DNA from: CAIXZV01 sp963697365
GTDB taxonomy: Bacteria; Chloroflexota; Limnocylindria; Limnocylindrales; CSP1-4
DNA: 64,000 nucleotides
Direction of reading: 5' to 3'
Assembly: GCA_963697365.1 (NCBI GenBank)
Contig: CAVONT010000011.1
Coordinates: forward strand, 1-64,000
Positions 1-9,587 of this stretch are shown here, in pieces. Each line of letters opens with the position of its first letter. Position 1 is the first letter of the stretch. The position numbers and the translations under genes are program-made. The notes under the pieces were generated by a model. The model ran no database searches. It saw only the letters and a list, made by a program, of their open reading frames with translations, and was not told the DNA's origin.

Positions 1-519
1 TCCGATCCGGCCGCGCCCGTGGCGCTGCCGTCGGCTTCGTTGTCACGAGAGCCGCTGCCGATGGCGATCAGCTCGTCCATCGAGTCCCAGGTAGTCGATG
101 TACAGCTTGCCGTCCAGGTGGTCGAGCTCGTGCTGGAGCGCGCGACCGAGGACGCCTGATCCCGGCGACCTTGATCCTCTTGCCCTTGCGGTCCTGGGCG
201 ACAACCCAGACCTTCTCCCGGCGCGTGACGTAGGCCGCCGTCGCCAGGGATCGAGAGGCAGCCCTCGAGATCACGATCGCTTCCATGGGACTTGATGATC
301 TCGGGGTTGACAAGTTCGTACAGCCGGCCTTCCACCTCGACGACGCAGGCGCGCAGCTCCTCGCCCAACTGTGGGGCGGCCAGCCCGATGCCCGGGGCGT
401 GACGCATGGTGTCGGCCAGGTCGTCGAGCAGCTCGGTGCGTGCTCCCGAAGCCGTCCACGGTCCGGCCCTTGAGCCGGAGCCGCGGATCACCGAGGAGCA
501 CGATGGGTTTGACGCTCAT
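1..519 (-). CDS. def: Peptide deformylase, frameshifted, runs off the left edge
   Basis: Peptide deformylase removes the formyl group from the N-terminal methionine of nascent proteins using a metal centre. The N-terminus MSVKPIVLLGDPRLR, the GIGLAAPQ metal-site loop, the EGCLSIPG motif and the LQHELDHLDGKLYIDYL helix carrying the HExxH site are all readable on the minus strand, but in different frames. One resolved break is at about position 90, where one extra G splits YLDSMDEL; others fall near 290 and 440. The family is usually 150-190 residues, and the C-terminal tail continues beyond base 1, so the gene is partial here. A TATACT -10 ends nine bases before the ATG, so the mRNA may be almost leaderless. 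The identity is sure; the intact reading frame is inferred. Confidence 0.85.
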
Positions 520-1084
520 GGTCGGCCGAGTATAGCCAACGACCGCCCCGATCCCGGTGGGCGGGGCCGTCGAGATGGGCGCTCGGCGGCGGTCAGATAC
601 CTGCGCCCTGGTCCTCTGCGGGGCTCTCGGCGGAGTCGGCGGTGCTCTATCGGCGGTCCCGGCTGCGCTCTCCGCGGACTCGGCGGTGCTCTCGGCGGTC
701 CCGGCGGCCTCCTCGGCGGCACGCAGCTCGGTGGCGACGGCCACGGCACGCTCGGCGAACCGCTCGCCGTAGTCGGACGTGATCTCCGCGGCGCACTGTG
801 CGGCGGGCCCCGCCTCGACGGCGGCGACCGCGGCGAGCTCGGCTCCTTCGCACCCACCTGGCGGGCAGCCGGGGCGGCCGCGGAGGCGAGTCCGTTGATC
901 ATCTGCTCGAGCTGGGCGAGCCACTGCGCGGTCTGCGGGCTGCCGGTTCCGGCCTCCCCGCCCGGGGCGGCTCCCCACTGGCCGCCGTCCCAGAACCCTC
1001 TGCGCCGGGAGGCGGCGGCGGCGACGCCGGCTCCCCGGCCTGATCGCCGTCGGGCGGGGTGGTCGTCTGCTGCTCGTCCGTCAT
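516..1084 (-). CDS. Hypothetical Ala/Pro/Gly-rich protein, frameshifted
   Basis: I do not recognise this protein. It starts at ATG 1084 with MTDEQQTTTPPDGDQ, six bases after a strong AAGGAGG ribosome site. A Pro/Gly-rich stretch is followed by a helical segment with QTAQWLAQLEQMINGLASA and then a long Ala/Glu-rich region (EITSDYGERFAERAVAVATEL) that should be alpha-helical or coiled. At least two frame changes are needed, near 1000 and 850, so the C-terminus is uncertain. One frame ends in a TGA at 516 that would overlap the def ATG as ATGA; another stop is at 647. It lies between priA and def. No domain supports a function. Confidence 0.45.
529..534 (-). promoter_or_regulatory. -10 element TATACT of def
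   Basis: The minus strand reads GGCTATACT, ending nine bases before the def ATG at 519. Initiation six to seven bases downstream would leave a leader of about two bases. No convincing -35 is visible and no Shine-Dalgarno fits between them. Confidence 0.5.
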
Positions 1085-1181
1085 CGGGTGCCTCCTTGCC
1101 GCTCCGGGCGGCGGGATCGCGTTTTCCCCCCATTGTGCCCGCAACCGGGCCGGAGGGCCGTGCCGGGCGACGCGGCGGAGG

Positions 1182-3705
1182 CTAGAGGAGCGACTCCGGG
1201 TCCACGTCCACGCTCCAGGGCGCACCGGGCGGCGGCTCCAGGAGGGCGACAGGGTCGGCACCCCGCAGGACCACGTTGAACCGCCACCGATCCGCTCGCC
1301 TGGCGATGTAGGCGGGCGCCGGGCCGATCACCTGCACCGGCAGCCCTCGTTCGGCCGCACGGTCGCGGAGCCGGCCTGCCATCGCATGCGCCTCCTTCTC
1401 CGCGGCAGCCCGATCGGCGAGGCCGACCGTCAGCTTGACGAGCCGGCCATACGGCGGCGACCCGAACCGCTCGCGCAGGGCGAGCTCCTCGTCGTAGAAG
1501 GCGGCGGCATCGCGCCTCCACGACCGCGCGGTCGGCGCGGTGCTCGGGCCGATACGTCTGGATGAACGCGTGCCCTGGGCGGTCGCCACGCCCCGCCCTG
1601 CCGACCGCCTGGGCGAGCAGCTGGTACGTCCGCTCGGACGCGCGCTCATCGGGGAGGTTGAGCGCGATGTCGGCCGATACGACGCCGACGAGCGTGACCT
1701 CGGCGACGTCGAGGCCCTTGGCGACAGGCTGGTGCCGACCAGCACGTCCAGGCGGCCTCCGGCAAAGTCGTCGAGGACCCGCTCCCGCCGCACCCTTGCG
1801 TTCCACCACGTCCCGGTCGAGCCGTCCCACCCGCAGCCAGGTGAAGCGTTCGCGGACCTCCCGTTCCCACGCGCTCCGTCCCGCCGCCCAGGTACTTGAT
1901 CCTTGGTGAGGCACAGGCAGGGCAGCGCGTGGCGATGGGGCGGCCCGGCCGCAGTGGTGGCAACGCAGCGTGATCCCGGCCTGGTGGTAGACGAGGGGGC
2001 GGTCGCAATCCGGGCAGCTCTGGACGGTGCCGAGTCCCGGCAGACCACCACCGATGCCGTCCCGCGCCGGTTGAGGACGAGGATTGCGCGATCGCCGGCA
2101 GCCGTGTCGAGGGCGGCAAGGGCGTCGGCGAGCGCCACCGGAGCACGCTCCGGTTGCCCGATGCCAGCTCGGCCCGCATGTCCACGGCCTGCACGAGGGG
2201 TTCCGCACCAGAGGCGCCGCACGGGCAGTGCGGCACGCCGATAGCGTCCCGCTCGAGCATGGCCCATCGACTCGACGGCTGGCGTCGCAGACCCGAGGAC
2301 GACCGCGGCCCCCGCCAGCCGGCCCAACTCCACGGCGGTGTCCCGCGCCTGGAAGCGCGGCGTCCGATCGCTCTTGTACGCCGCATCGTGCTCCTCGTCC
2401 ACGACGATCAGGCCGACGTCCGCGAGTGGCGCGAGCAACGCGGTCCGCGTGCCGACCACCACGTCCACGTCGCCCGCCCGGATCCGGCGCCACTCGTCGG
2501 CCCGCTCGCCGTCGCCGAGTCCCGAGTGCAGGACCGCGACGCGGACAGGGAGCTCCGTGCGGTGACGATCGGTGACGGGTGTGGCCAGCGCGATCTCCGG
2601 GACGAGGAGCAGGCACGGCCGGCCGACCGCCAGCGAGGCTGCCATCGCCTCGACGTAGATCGCGGTCTTGCCGCCGCCGGTGACGCCGTCGAGCAGGACG
2701 GGGGTGGGGTCACGAACCTCGATCGCGCCGACCACCAGTGGAGGGCGGCCCCTGGTCGGTCGTCAAGGCTGCACCGGGGGGCCGGGCACCACGCAGACCG
2801 GGCGGTCGGGCCGCCAGGGGACGTCGCGGCCGTTCCCTGACCTCCGTGCGGACGAGTCCTCGTCGGACGAGGCCGGCCAGGCCGACGAACCGTGGTGCTC
2901 GGCGATGCCCGCGGCCGCGACGCCCTCCGCCGATCCGTCCCACGATGCCTCGTTGCCCAGCAGGCCGATGAGCGCGGCCCGCTGGCGCGGGCCCAGGGGC
3001 CGACCGGCGGGCCGCTCGCCCGATCGCCAGTGTGTCCGCGACGGCGCGCCCCTCGGACGTGAGCCACGCCCGGCGCTCGTAGCGCGGTCCGACAGCCGCG
3101 CCGAGCAGCGTCCACGTCAGGTCCACGAGCCCCTCGCGCCGCCAGGACGCGCAGGCGCCGCAGGAGCCCCGCCCGCCCCTCGGGGGCGGCAAGGTCACGC
3201 ACGGGGCGGGCCCGTCCGGCCATGTCGTCGAGGAGGGCGACGTCCACGGCCGCCAGTCCCGGGTCAACGGTCCCGAGCCGCACCTCTCCTGCGGGCGTCA
3301 CCTCCGCGACCAACTCCAGGCGCTCCAGCATCCCCGGCGGCAGCATCGCGGATCACGGTGGCCAGCGGGCGCGAGGTACCGGTCTGCGACGACACCTGCC
3401 AGCGCCAGGGCCAGCGGTGGCAGCAGCGGGCCGTCGGAACGGATACGGGCTGCGATCGGCCGCGCCTCCGCGCCCGGGGGCACGCTGCCCTCGCCCAGCA
3501 CCACGCCGATCGCCTGCCGGCCGCCCTTCCCGAATGGCACCAGCACCGCCTCGCCCGTGGCGACGCCGGCCAGCGGACCCGGAACGCTGTAGGTGTAGGT
3601 CCGCGGCCCAGGACCGCCCGGCGCATCGACCGCGACCTCGACCAGCCGGTCCGCCCGATCGGCGACCGGGTCCTCACCCGTGTCCAGGCCGAGGGTCGGC
3701 GGCAT
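1182..3705 (-). CDS. priA: Primosomal protein N' (PriA helicase), frameshifted
   Basis: PriA recognises stalled forks and D-loops and reloads the replicative helicase. The N-terminal DNA-binding domain is visible (EVAVDAPGGPGPRTYTYSVP, VLVPFGKGGRQAIGVV). After a region needing several frame changes (about 3350-2720) comes the SF2 helicase core with Walker A GVTGGGKT, the VPEIAL segment and the DEEH box VVDEEHDAAYK. Downstream, two zinc-binding pairs (CPDCDRP, CHHCGRAA and a further CPAC) and the motif QAVGRAGRG match PriA; the protein ends PWSVDVDPESLL. The full span encodes about 840 residues, normal for high-G+C PriA. It starts four bases after the gmk stop, so it is in the ileS-lspA-rluD-gmk-priA operon. 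The frame breaks look like single-base insertions. Confidence 0.88.
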
Positions 3706-3709
3706 GTCG

Positions 3710-4339
3710 TCAGCCGACCCGGATGCGCCGCTCCGCGTTGCGGCGCTTCTCCTGGCGCGATGATCGCCTCGATCTCGGCGGCGGTCCGCTCGATCTCGCC
3801 GTCCTCGTTGACCACGACCTGGTCGTAGTCGCCTGGCGGGCCAGCTCGATCGCCGCGTTGCCGCTGGCGGATTCGAGCTCGTCGGCGCTCTCGGTGGCGC
3901 GCGAGCGCAGGCGCTGGAACAGGGCCTCGAGGCTGGGCGGCACGATGAAGACCAGGAGCGCGTCCGGCACCCGTTCCTTGACGACCCGCGCGCCCTGGAC
4001 GTCGATCTTGAGGATCACGTCATGGCCCGCGGCGAGCGCTCGCGACGACCTCGCGCCGGGGCGTGCCGTACCAGTTGCCGTGGACCTCGGCGCACTCGAG
4101 CAGCTCGCCCGCGTCGCGCAGCTCCCTGAACTCCGGAGCGACGAGGAACTGGTAGGAGGCTCCCGGCACCTCGCCAGGGCGGGGTCGCGGGTCGTGCAGG
4201 TCACGACGTAGTGGTAGTCCGGGTCGCGCGGGCGGGCGCGCAACGCGTCGATGATGGTGTCCTTCCCGACGCCCGACGGCCCGCTGATGATCACCAGCTG
4301 CGCCCCGGGCGCTCCCTCGAGGTTCTCCGGTTCGGTCAC
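3710..4339 (-). CDS. gmk: Guanylate kinase, frameshifted
   Basis: Guanylate kinase phosphorylates GMP to GDP with ATP. The P-loop region IISGPSGVGKDTII is near residue 15. The GMP-binding region is in another frame (GASYQFLVAPEF, ECAEVHGNWYGTP), followed by ILKIDVQGARVVKE and the lid region LFQRLRSRATES. The GTG start at 4339 overlaps the rluD stop as GTGA, which implies translational coupling and supports this start. About four frame changes occur between 4200 and 3740; with them repaired the length of about 208 residues is normal. The gene precedes priA, whereas in many bacteria gmk precedes rpoZ. Confidence 0.88.
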   Translation of the reverse strand: MTEPENLEGAPGAQLVIISGPSGVGKDTIIDALRARPRDPDYHYVVTCTTRDPALARCREPPTSSSSLRSSGSCATRASCSSAPRSTATGTARPGARSSRALAAGHDVILKIDVQGARVVKERVPDALLVFIVPPSLEALFQRLRSRATESADELESASGNAAIELARQATTTRSWSTRTARSSGPPPRSRRSSRQEKRRNAERRIRVG

Positions 4340-5435
4340 GCCTGCCCTCCGCCCGGGCGCCGGCCACCGAGACCTCGGCGGCCGCAGCCCGTCGAGCACC
4401 GATTCGAGCTCGTCCGGGAGCGGTGCCTCCACCCGGACCAGCTTCGCCGTCGTCGGCGACACGAGCTCCAGCCGCCAGGCGTGGAGGAAGAGCCGCTCGA
4501 GGCCATCGGGGCCCTTGCGGCGATGTGCCGGTCCCATAGACCGGGTCGCCGCCGACCGGGTGCCCGAGCGCCGCGAGGTGGACGCGGATCTGGTGGGTCC
4601 GGCCCGTGACGAGATCGAGCTCGAGGAGCGTCCATCCCGCGAACCGCTCACGGACGCGGTAGCCGGTGACGGCGTGCCGCCCGTCGGGCGTCACGGCCAT
4701 GCGCTTGCGGTCCTTCGGGTCCCGGCCGATGTTCGCCTCGACCCGGCCGACGGACGCGGCGACCGACCCCTGGGCCAGGGCGAGGTACGTCTTGCGCACG
4801 CGCCGTGCCTTGAGCTGGGCCATGAGCGACGCCTGCGCCGCGTCGTTGCGGGCGACGATCAGCAGCCCCGACGTGTCGCGGTCGAGGCGGTGGACGATGC
4901 CCGGCCGGGCGACGCCGGCGATACCGCCGTAGTGGTCGCCGCGGGCGAGCAGCGCGTTGACGAGCGTGCCCTGCCAGTGGCCGGGAGCGGGGTGCACCAC
5001 GAGGCCCGACGGCTTGTTCACGATCAGGATGTCGTCGTCCTCGTAGACGACGTCGACCGGGATCGTCGGGTCGGGCTCGAGGTGGAACGGGATCTCGGCC
5101 GGGGGGACCTCGAGGACCACGGCTCCACCGCGCACCTCGGAGTTGGCCCGCAGGCGCCGCCCCTGGTCGTCCACGAGACGACCGTCGGAGATCAGCTTCT
5201 GGACATACGAGCGCGACAGGCCGGTCCGGTCGGCGACGAAGCGGTCCACGCGCCGGACGATCTCGCCCTCGGGGACGATGAGCCGGCGCGGGCCGGGGAC
5301 GATCGACGGCGGCCCCGGCTCCATGCCGATCGACTCACCGAGGTCCTCGGCACCGTCGAGGTCACCGTCGACCTCGAGATCCGCATCGGCGTCGGGGCGG
5401 AGATCGGCGTCGGGGCGGAGATCGTCGTCAGCCAT
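4336..5435 (-). CDS. rluD: 23S rRNA pseudouridine synthase RluD family, frameshifted near the end
   Basis: RluD-type synthases isomerise uridines of 23S rRNA helix 69. The protein has an acidic N-terminal tail with two tandem copies of a DLRPDA unit, an S4 RNA-binding domain (RVDRFVADRTGLSRSYVQKL) and a catalytic domain with ILIVNKPSGLVVHPAPGH, the catalytic-Asp motif GIVHRLDRDTSGLLIVA and GRTHQIRVHLAALGHP. The frame breaks after GGDPVYG at about 4545 (GGG for GG) and again at about 4385. Repairing both gives a stop at 4336 that overlaps the gmk GTG as GTGA. The start at 5435 overlaps the end of lspA by eight bases. The paralogues RluC or RluA cannot be fully excluded, but the S4 domain and length fit RluD best. 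Confidence 0.88.
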
Positions 5436-6057
5436 CGGCGCCCCACTCCCCCACCCTGGGGACCAGCGCGATCAGGATCAGGCCGATGATCGAGACGGTG
5501 ATCGCCGCGTCCGCGATGTTGTAGGTGTAGAAGCGCCAGTCCCCGATGCCCATGTCGATCCAGTCGAGCACATAGCCCCAGCGCAGGCGGTCGATGAGGT
5601 TGCCGATCGCGCCACCAAGGAGCAGTGCGAGGGCGATGGTCGTGACGATCCCCCGGCCCGCCTTCTTGTGGTAGACGACGATGAGCACGACCACGACGAG
5701 CGATACCAGCGCGAAGGCTGGAGCAGATTGCGGGAGCAGCCCGAACAGCGCTCCGTCGTTGCGCCAGTGGACGAAGTTCAGCCAGTCCCCCAGGACGCTG
5801 ATCGCCTCGCCGAACTGCAGGGTCGAGGCGAGCCAGCTCTTGCTCAGCTGGTCGGCGACCACCACGCCGATCGCGATCAGCGCGAACAGCAGCCAGCGCC
5901 GTGGCGACGGCCCACGCCATGCACGCGTCCCGGGTCCAGCCGCCGCCGCACCGGCGGTCGTGGCCAGGTCCTCGGTCGTCTCCGGGGTCCCATCGGCGGT
6001 CCCGGGCGGCGCATCGCCGATCCCCTCAGGCACGTCGGCGGCGGCCGGATCCGTCAT
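5428..6057 (-). CDS. lspA: Lipoprotein signal peptidase
   Basis: LspA is the membrane aspartyl protease that cleaves prolipoproteins before the lipidated cysteine. After about 45 hydrophilic residues there are four membrane segments. The catalytic aspartates are in VVVADQLSKSWL and YNIADAAIT, and the conserved NDGALFGLL and GGAIGNLIDRL motifs are present. ATG 6057 was chosen because the ileS stop lies only four bases upstream; the longer version would overlap ileS by about 50 bases. The frame is intact. The long cytoplasmic N-terminal extension, rich in Pro, Ala and Glu, is more than the usual LspA core of about 160 residues. Confidence 0.93.
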   Translation of the reverse strand: MTDPAAADVPEGIGDAPPGTADGTPETTEDLATTAGAAAAGPGTRAWRGPSPRRWLLFALIAIGVVVADQLSKSWLASTLQFGEAISVLGDWLNFVHWRNDGALFGLLPQSAPAFALVSLVVVVLIVVYHKKAGRGIVTTIALALLLGGAIGNLIDRLRWGYVLDWIDMGIGDWRFYTYNIADAAITVSIIGLILIALVPRVGEWGADG

Positions 6058-6061
6058 GCCA

Positions 6062-9000
6062 TCAGGCCCCATCGCCCGTGCGGCGGAGCGCGACGCGCAC
6101 CTCGCCCGCATCGAGCCTCACCGACGTGACGGGCAGGCCCTCGGGCGACGCCTCGCGGCGGATCTCATCGGCCAGGGTGTCGGTGACGACGACGTCGAGG
6201 TAGGGCTCGACCTCAGGCGCGAGGCCGTCGATCCAGAGCGTGATCCGGTCATCGAGGTCGAGTTCCGCCTCCTTGCGCAGGTCCTGGACCGCCCGCGTCA
6301 GCTCGCGTGCATCCCCCTCGGCCCGCAGCTCCGGCGTGAGCGTCGTGTCGATCACGGCCACCAGCCCGTCGTCATGGGCGACGGCCGTGCCCGGGCGCGG
6401 CGTCGCCTGGATCTCCACCTCGTCAGGGGCCAGCGTGATACCGGCCAGCGTCACGGAGCCGTCAGGGTGGATCTCGAACGCGCCCTCCCGGGCCGCTGCC
6501 ATCACGGCCGGGATCCTGGCGCCGAGCTTCTTGCCGACACGCGGCAGAAGCACCTTGACGCCACGGTCCACGAGGTCGGACTCGTCACCGATGAGCTCGA
6601 CCTCCTTGACATTGGCCTCGGCGCGCACGAGCTCCAGGAGCGCGTCGAGCTCCTCGAACCGGCGGCCCGGCAGGGCGAGCCAGAGGCGGGCCAGCGGCTG
6701 GCGGACCTTCAGGCCGGCCTGGCCGCGCAGGGTCCGCACGAGGTCGACGGCCTTGCGGGCCACGGCCATCGCCTCCTCGAGCGCCTCGTTGCGGAGCGGG
6801 CCGAGCTCCGCGGCCGGCCAGGGGGTGAGGTGCACCGAGTCCGGCGCATCGGCTTCGACGGCCACCACCAGGTTCCCGTACATGGAGTCCGCCAGGAACG
6901 GGAGGATCGGCGCGACCGTCCTGGCGAGGGCGACGAGCGCCTCGTGCAGCGTCGCGAACGCGGCGTCCCGGTCGGCACCGGTTGCGCGGGACATCCGTCG
7001 GCGCGACAGGCGCAGGTACCACGTCGAGAGATCGTCGATGTGGGTGGAGATGACCTTGGTGGCGGCCTCGACGTCGTAGTCGCGCAGCCGGAGCTCGACC
7101 GCGGCGGCGACGCCGGCCGAACGGGACAGGATCCAGCGGTCGAGCGGCGGGCGATCGGCCACCTCGGGCGCCCCGGCCGCCGGCGTCCAGCCGGCGAGGC
7201 GCGCGTAGGTCACGAAGAAGGCGTACACGTTCCACAGGACCAGCAGGCCGCGTCGGGCCTCGTCGGCCGCGTGCCAGCCGAAGAGGATGTTGTCATCCGG
7301 CCGGGCACTCGCGTACATCCAGCGCATGACGTCCACGCCCATGCGCTCCGCCGCCTCGTCGAACTCGATGGCGTTGCCCCAGCTCTTGTGCATGGGCCGG
7401 CCGTCTTCGCCGAACAGCGTGGCGTAGCCGAAGATCGTCTTGAAGGGCTCCTCGCGCCGCAGGACGGTCGACATCGCGAGCATCGCGTAGAACCAGTTGC
7501 GGAACTGGCCCGGGAAGCTCTCGGTGATGAAGTCGGCCGGGAACCACTTCGCCCAGCTCTCGGGGTCCTCGCGGTAGTGCATCGTGGAGAACGGCACGAT
7601 GCCCGCGTCGAGCCATGGGTTGCCGACGTCCGTGATCCGCGAGACCGGCTCGCCGCACGGACGGGCAGGCGATCTGCACCTCGTCCACGCACGGGCGGTG
7701 CGGCGTGTGGCCCTCGAAGGCGTCCCAGCCGGCCACGGCGCGCTGCTGCAGCTCCTCGCGCCCGCCGATGACGTCGAAGGTGCCGCACGCCTTGCAGTCG
7801 TAGATCGGCAGGGCAAGGCCGTAGTAGCGCTTCTTGGAGATCATCCAGTCGCGCATGTTGAGGAGCCAGTCCAGCTCCCGCTCGTAGCCGAAGCCGGGGA
7901 TCCACCGGATCCGGTCCACGACCTCCATGATCTGGTAGCGCAGGCTGGCGTCAACCTGCTCGGGCGTGAGCGAGTCGCGGGGCTGGTCGTAGACCTGGCC
8001 CATCGAGATGAACCACTCGTCCACCAGCCGGAACAGCAGCGGCGTCGCGCAGCGCCAGCAGTGCGGGTAGCGATGGCTGTACGGCTCGACGTGATAGAAG
8101 AAGCCGCGCCGCTCCAGGTCGTCGATCACCGGCTCGCCGACCGCCGGTGCGTCGAGTCCCGTGAGCCAGCCGAAGCCCTCGTAGTAGCGGCCATCCTCGT
8201 CGATCGGGCCGAGGATCGGCAGGCCGAGCTCCTTGCCCAGCTGGTAGTCCTCCGCCCCGCATCCCGGCGCGATGTGGACGATGCCGGTGCCTTCCTCCTC
8301 GCCGACCATGTCCCAGGCCACGACACGGTGCTCGTAGCCGGCCTCCGCGAAGAGGTTGGCCACGGCCGGGAGCTCGTCGAACGGGCCGGTGTACCGCCAG
8401 CCCTCGAGCGTTGCGCCCGGCACCTCGTCGAGGACCTTGAACGGGCCTCGCAGCGCCTCCTTCATCGTCCCCTTGCCCAGCCAGAAGACATCCGCGCCCT
8501 GCTGCACCTTGACGTACACCAGGTCCCTGCCGACCGCAGCCGCCACGTTGGCGGCCAGCGTCCAGGGCGTTGTCGTCCAGACCAGGAGGGCCTCGCCCGG
8601 CCGGTCCACGAGCGGGAAGCGGACGGTCAGGCCCGGGTCCTCGCGGTCCGCGTAGCCCTCGTTCATCTCCATCTGGGAGAGGCCGGTGCCGCAGCGCGGG
8701 CACCACGGCATGGTGTCGTTGCCCTTGTAGACCCAGCCGCGCTTGTGGCACTCGGCGAGGAAGCCCCAGATGAGGTCGTTGTTCTCGTTGCTGAAGGTGA
8801 AGTAGGAGCCGCCCACGTCGGGCATGCCCAGGCGCCCGACGACCATCTCGACCGTGTCGGTCGACCGGCCCGTCGGGGCCATCGATGGTGACGACCTGCG
8901 TCGGGGTCCTCCTTGAGCGCATCGCGCAGGCGGAGGAGCTCGGCCGGGTCGTTCCAGTCCATCCAGTAGCCCAGGCGCATGGACTGCTCGGTCTGACGCG

Positions 9001-9385
9001 CGGCGAAGGTGAGCACACGCTGCTTGCACAGGCTCACGAACTCGGCGATGCCGAACGCCTCGATGTCGCGCTTGCTCTTGAAGCCGAGGTCCCGCTCGAC
9101 GTTGACCTCCACCCACAGGCCCTGGCAGTCGAAGCCGTTCTGGTACCGCTGGTCCTCGCCGAGCATGGCGTGGAAGCGCTGGTAGAGGTCCTTGTAGGTG
9201 CGACCCCAGGCGTGATGGACGCCCATCGGATTGTTGGCCGTGATCGGCCCGTCAAGGAAGCTGAACCGGGGGTTGCCGGCGTTCTGGGCGCGCAGCCGGG
9301 CAAAGGTCCTGCGCTCCGCCCACTCGCGAAGCAGCGCGTGCTCCTGGGCGACGAAGTCGGGTCGGGCGGTGACGGGCTGGAACAT
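6062..9385 (-). CDS. ileS: Isoleucyl-tRNA synthetase, divergent class I signatures, frameshifted
   Basis: This large class I synthetase (about 1,107 residues) charges tRNA-Ile. Visible are the N-terminal catalytic segment (SFLDGPITANNPMGVHHAWG), MPWCPRCGTGLSQ, the editing domain (VWTTTPWTLAANVAA, GTGIVHIAPGCGAED), an ALPIYDCKACGTF zinc segment and the C-terminal anticodon domain with QPLARLWLALPG. The HIGH motif is replaced by HHAW and KMSKS by PMHKS (GRPMHKSWGN), so both signatures are non-canonical while the second Lys is kept. Single-base insertions break the frame at about 7660 (CPSCGEP) and twice near 8850-8910. ATG 9385 is chosen because GAGG lies upstream and the likely -10 is at 9438-9443, which excludes the GTG at 9436. 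It heads the lspA-rluD-gmk-priA operon. Confidence 0.9.
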
Positions 9386-9437
9386 CTGGCCTCGGTGGAC
9401 CGCCTCACGGACCCTGGGCTGGCCGCGGCGGGTCACC

Positions 9438-9443
9438 AGTCTA
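9438..9443 (-). promoter_or_regulatory. -10 element TAGACT of the ileS operon
   Basis: The minus strand reads CCGTAGACTGG about 50 bases before ATG 9385. The same TAGACT hexamer occurs before ilvE, uvrA and the methyltransferase gene at 58209. The leader of roughly 45 bases has no clear T-box consensus. Confidence 0.4.
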
Positions 9444-9573
9444 CGGAACGCGGCGCGACCGCGCGCCCCGACCCCCCGAGCCTCCGGCCGCGACGCCCGC
9501 TGGGCGCGCCGCCGCGTGTGCGCCGGAGCGCCCGTGCGCGATCGCGAGTCCGGCCCGAATCCACGCTCCGGTG

Positions 9574-9579
9574 TAGCAT
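9574..9579 (+). promoter_or_regulatory. -10 element TAGCAT of the LCP gene
   Basis: GTGTAGCATT places TAGCAT eight bases before the ATG at 9588, with no room for a Shine-Dalgarno. Transcription would start within three bases of the ATG. It lies opposite the ileS promoter, so the two genes diverge. Confidence 0.45.
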
Positions 9580-9587
9580 TCCGGCCG

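Noticed and set aside
3710..4651. One continuous frame joining the end of rluD and gmk, which could suggest a fusion
   Set aside because: Frame breaks in rluD create it; correcting one base gives a stop at 4336 in a GTGA overlap with the gmk start.
98..7771. Long open frames on the plus strand opposite minus-strand genes
   Set aside because: They are shadows of high-G+C coding on the other strand: Arg/Gly/Pro-rich, with no ribosome site and no recognisable motif.
9386..9436. Possible T-box leader before ileS
   Set aside because: AGGGTCC and GGTCCACC elements resemble a T-box only loosely; there is no AGGGTGGNACCGCG consensus and no specifier stem can be drawn in about 45 bases.
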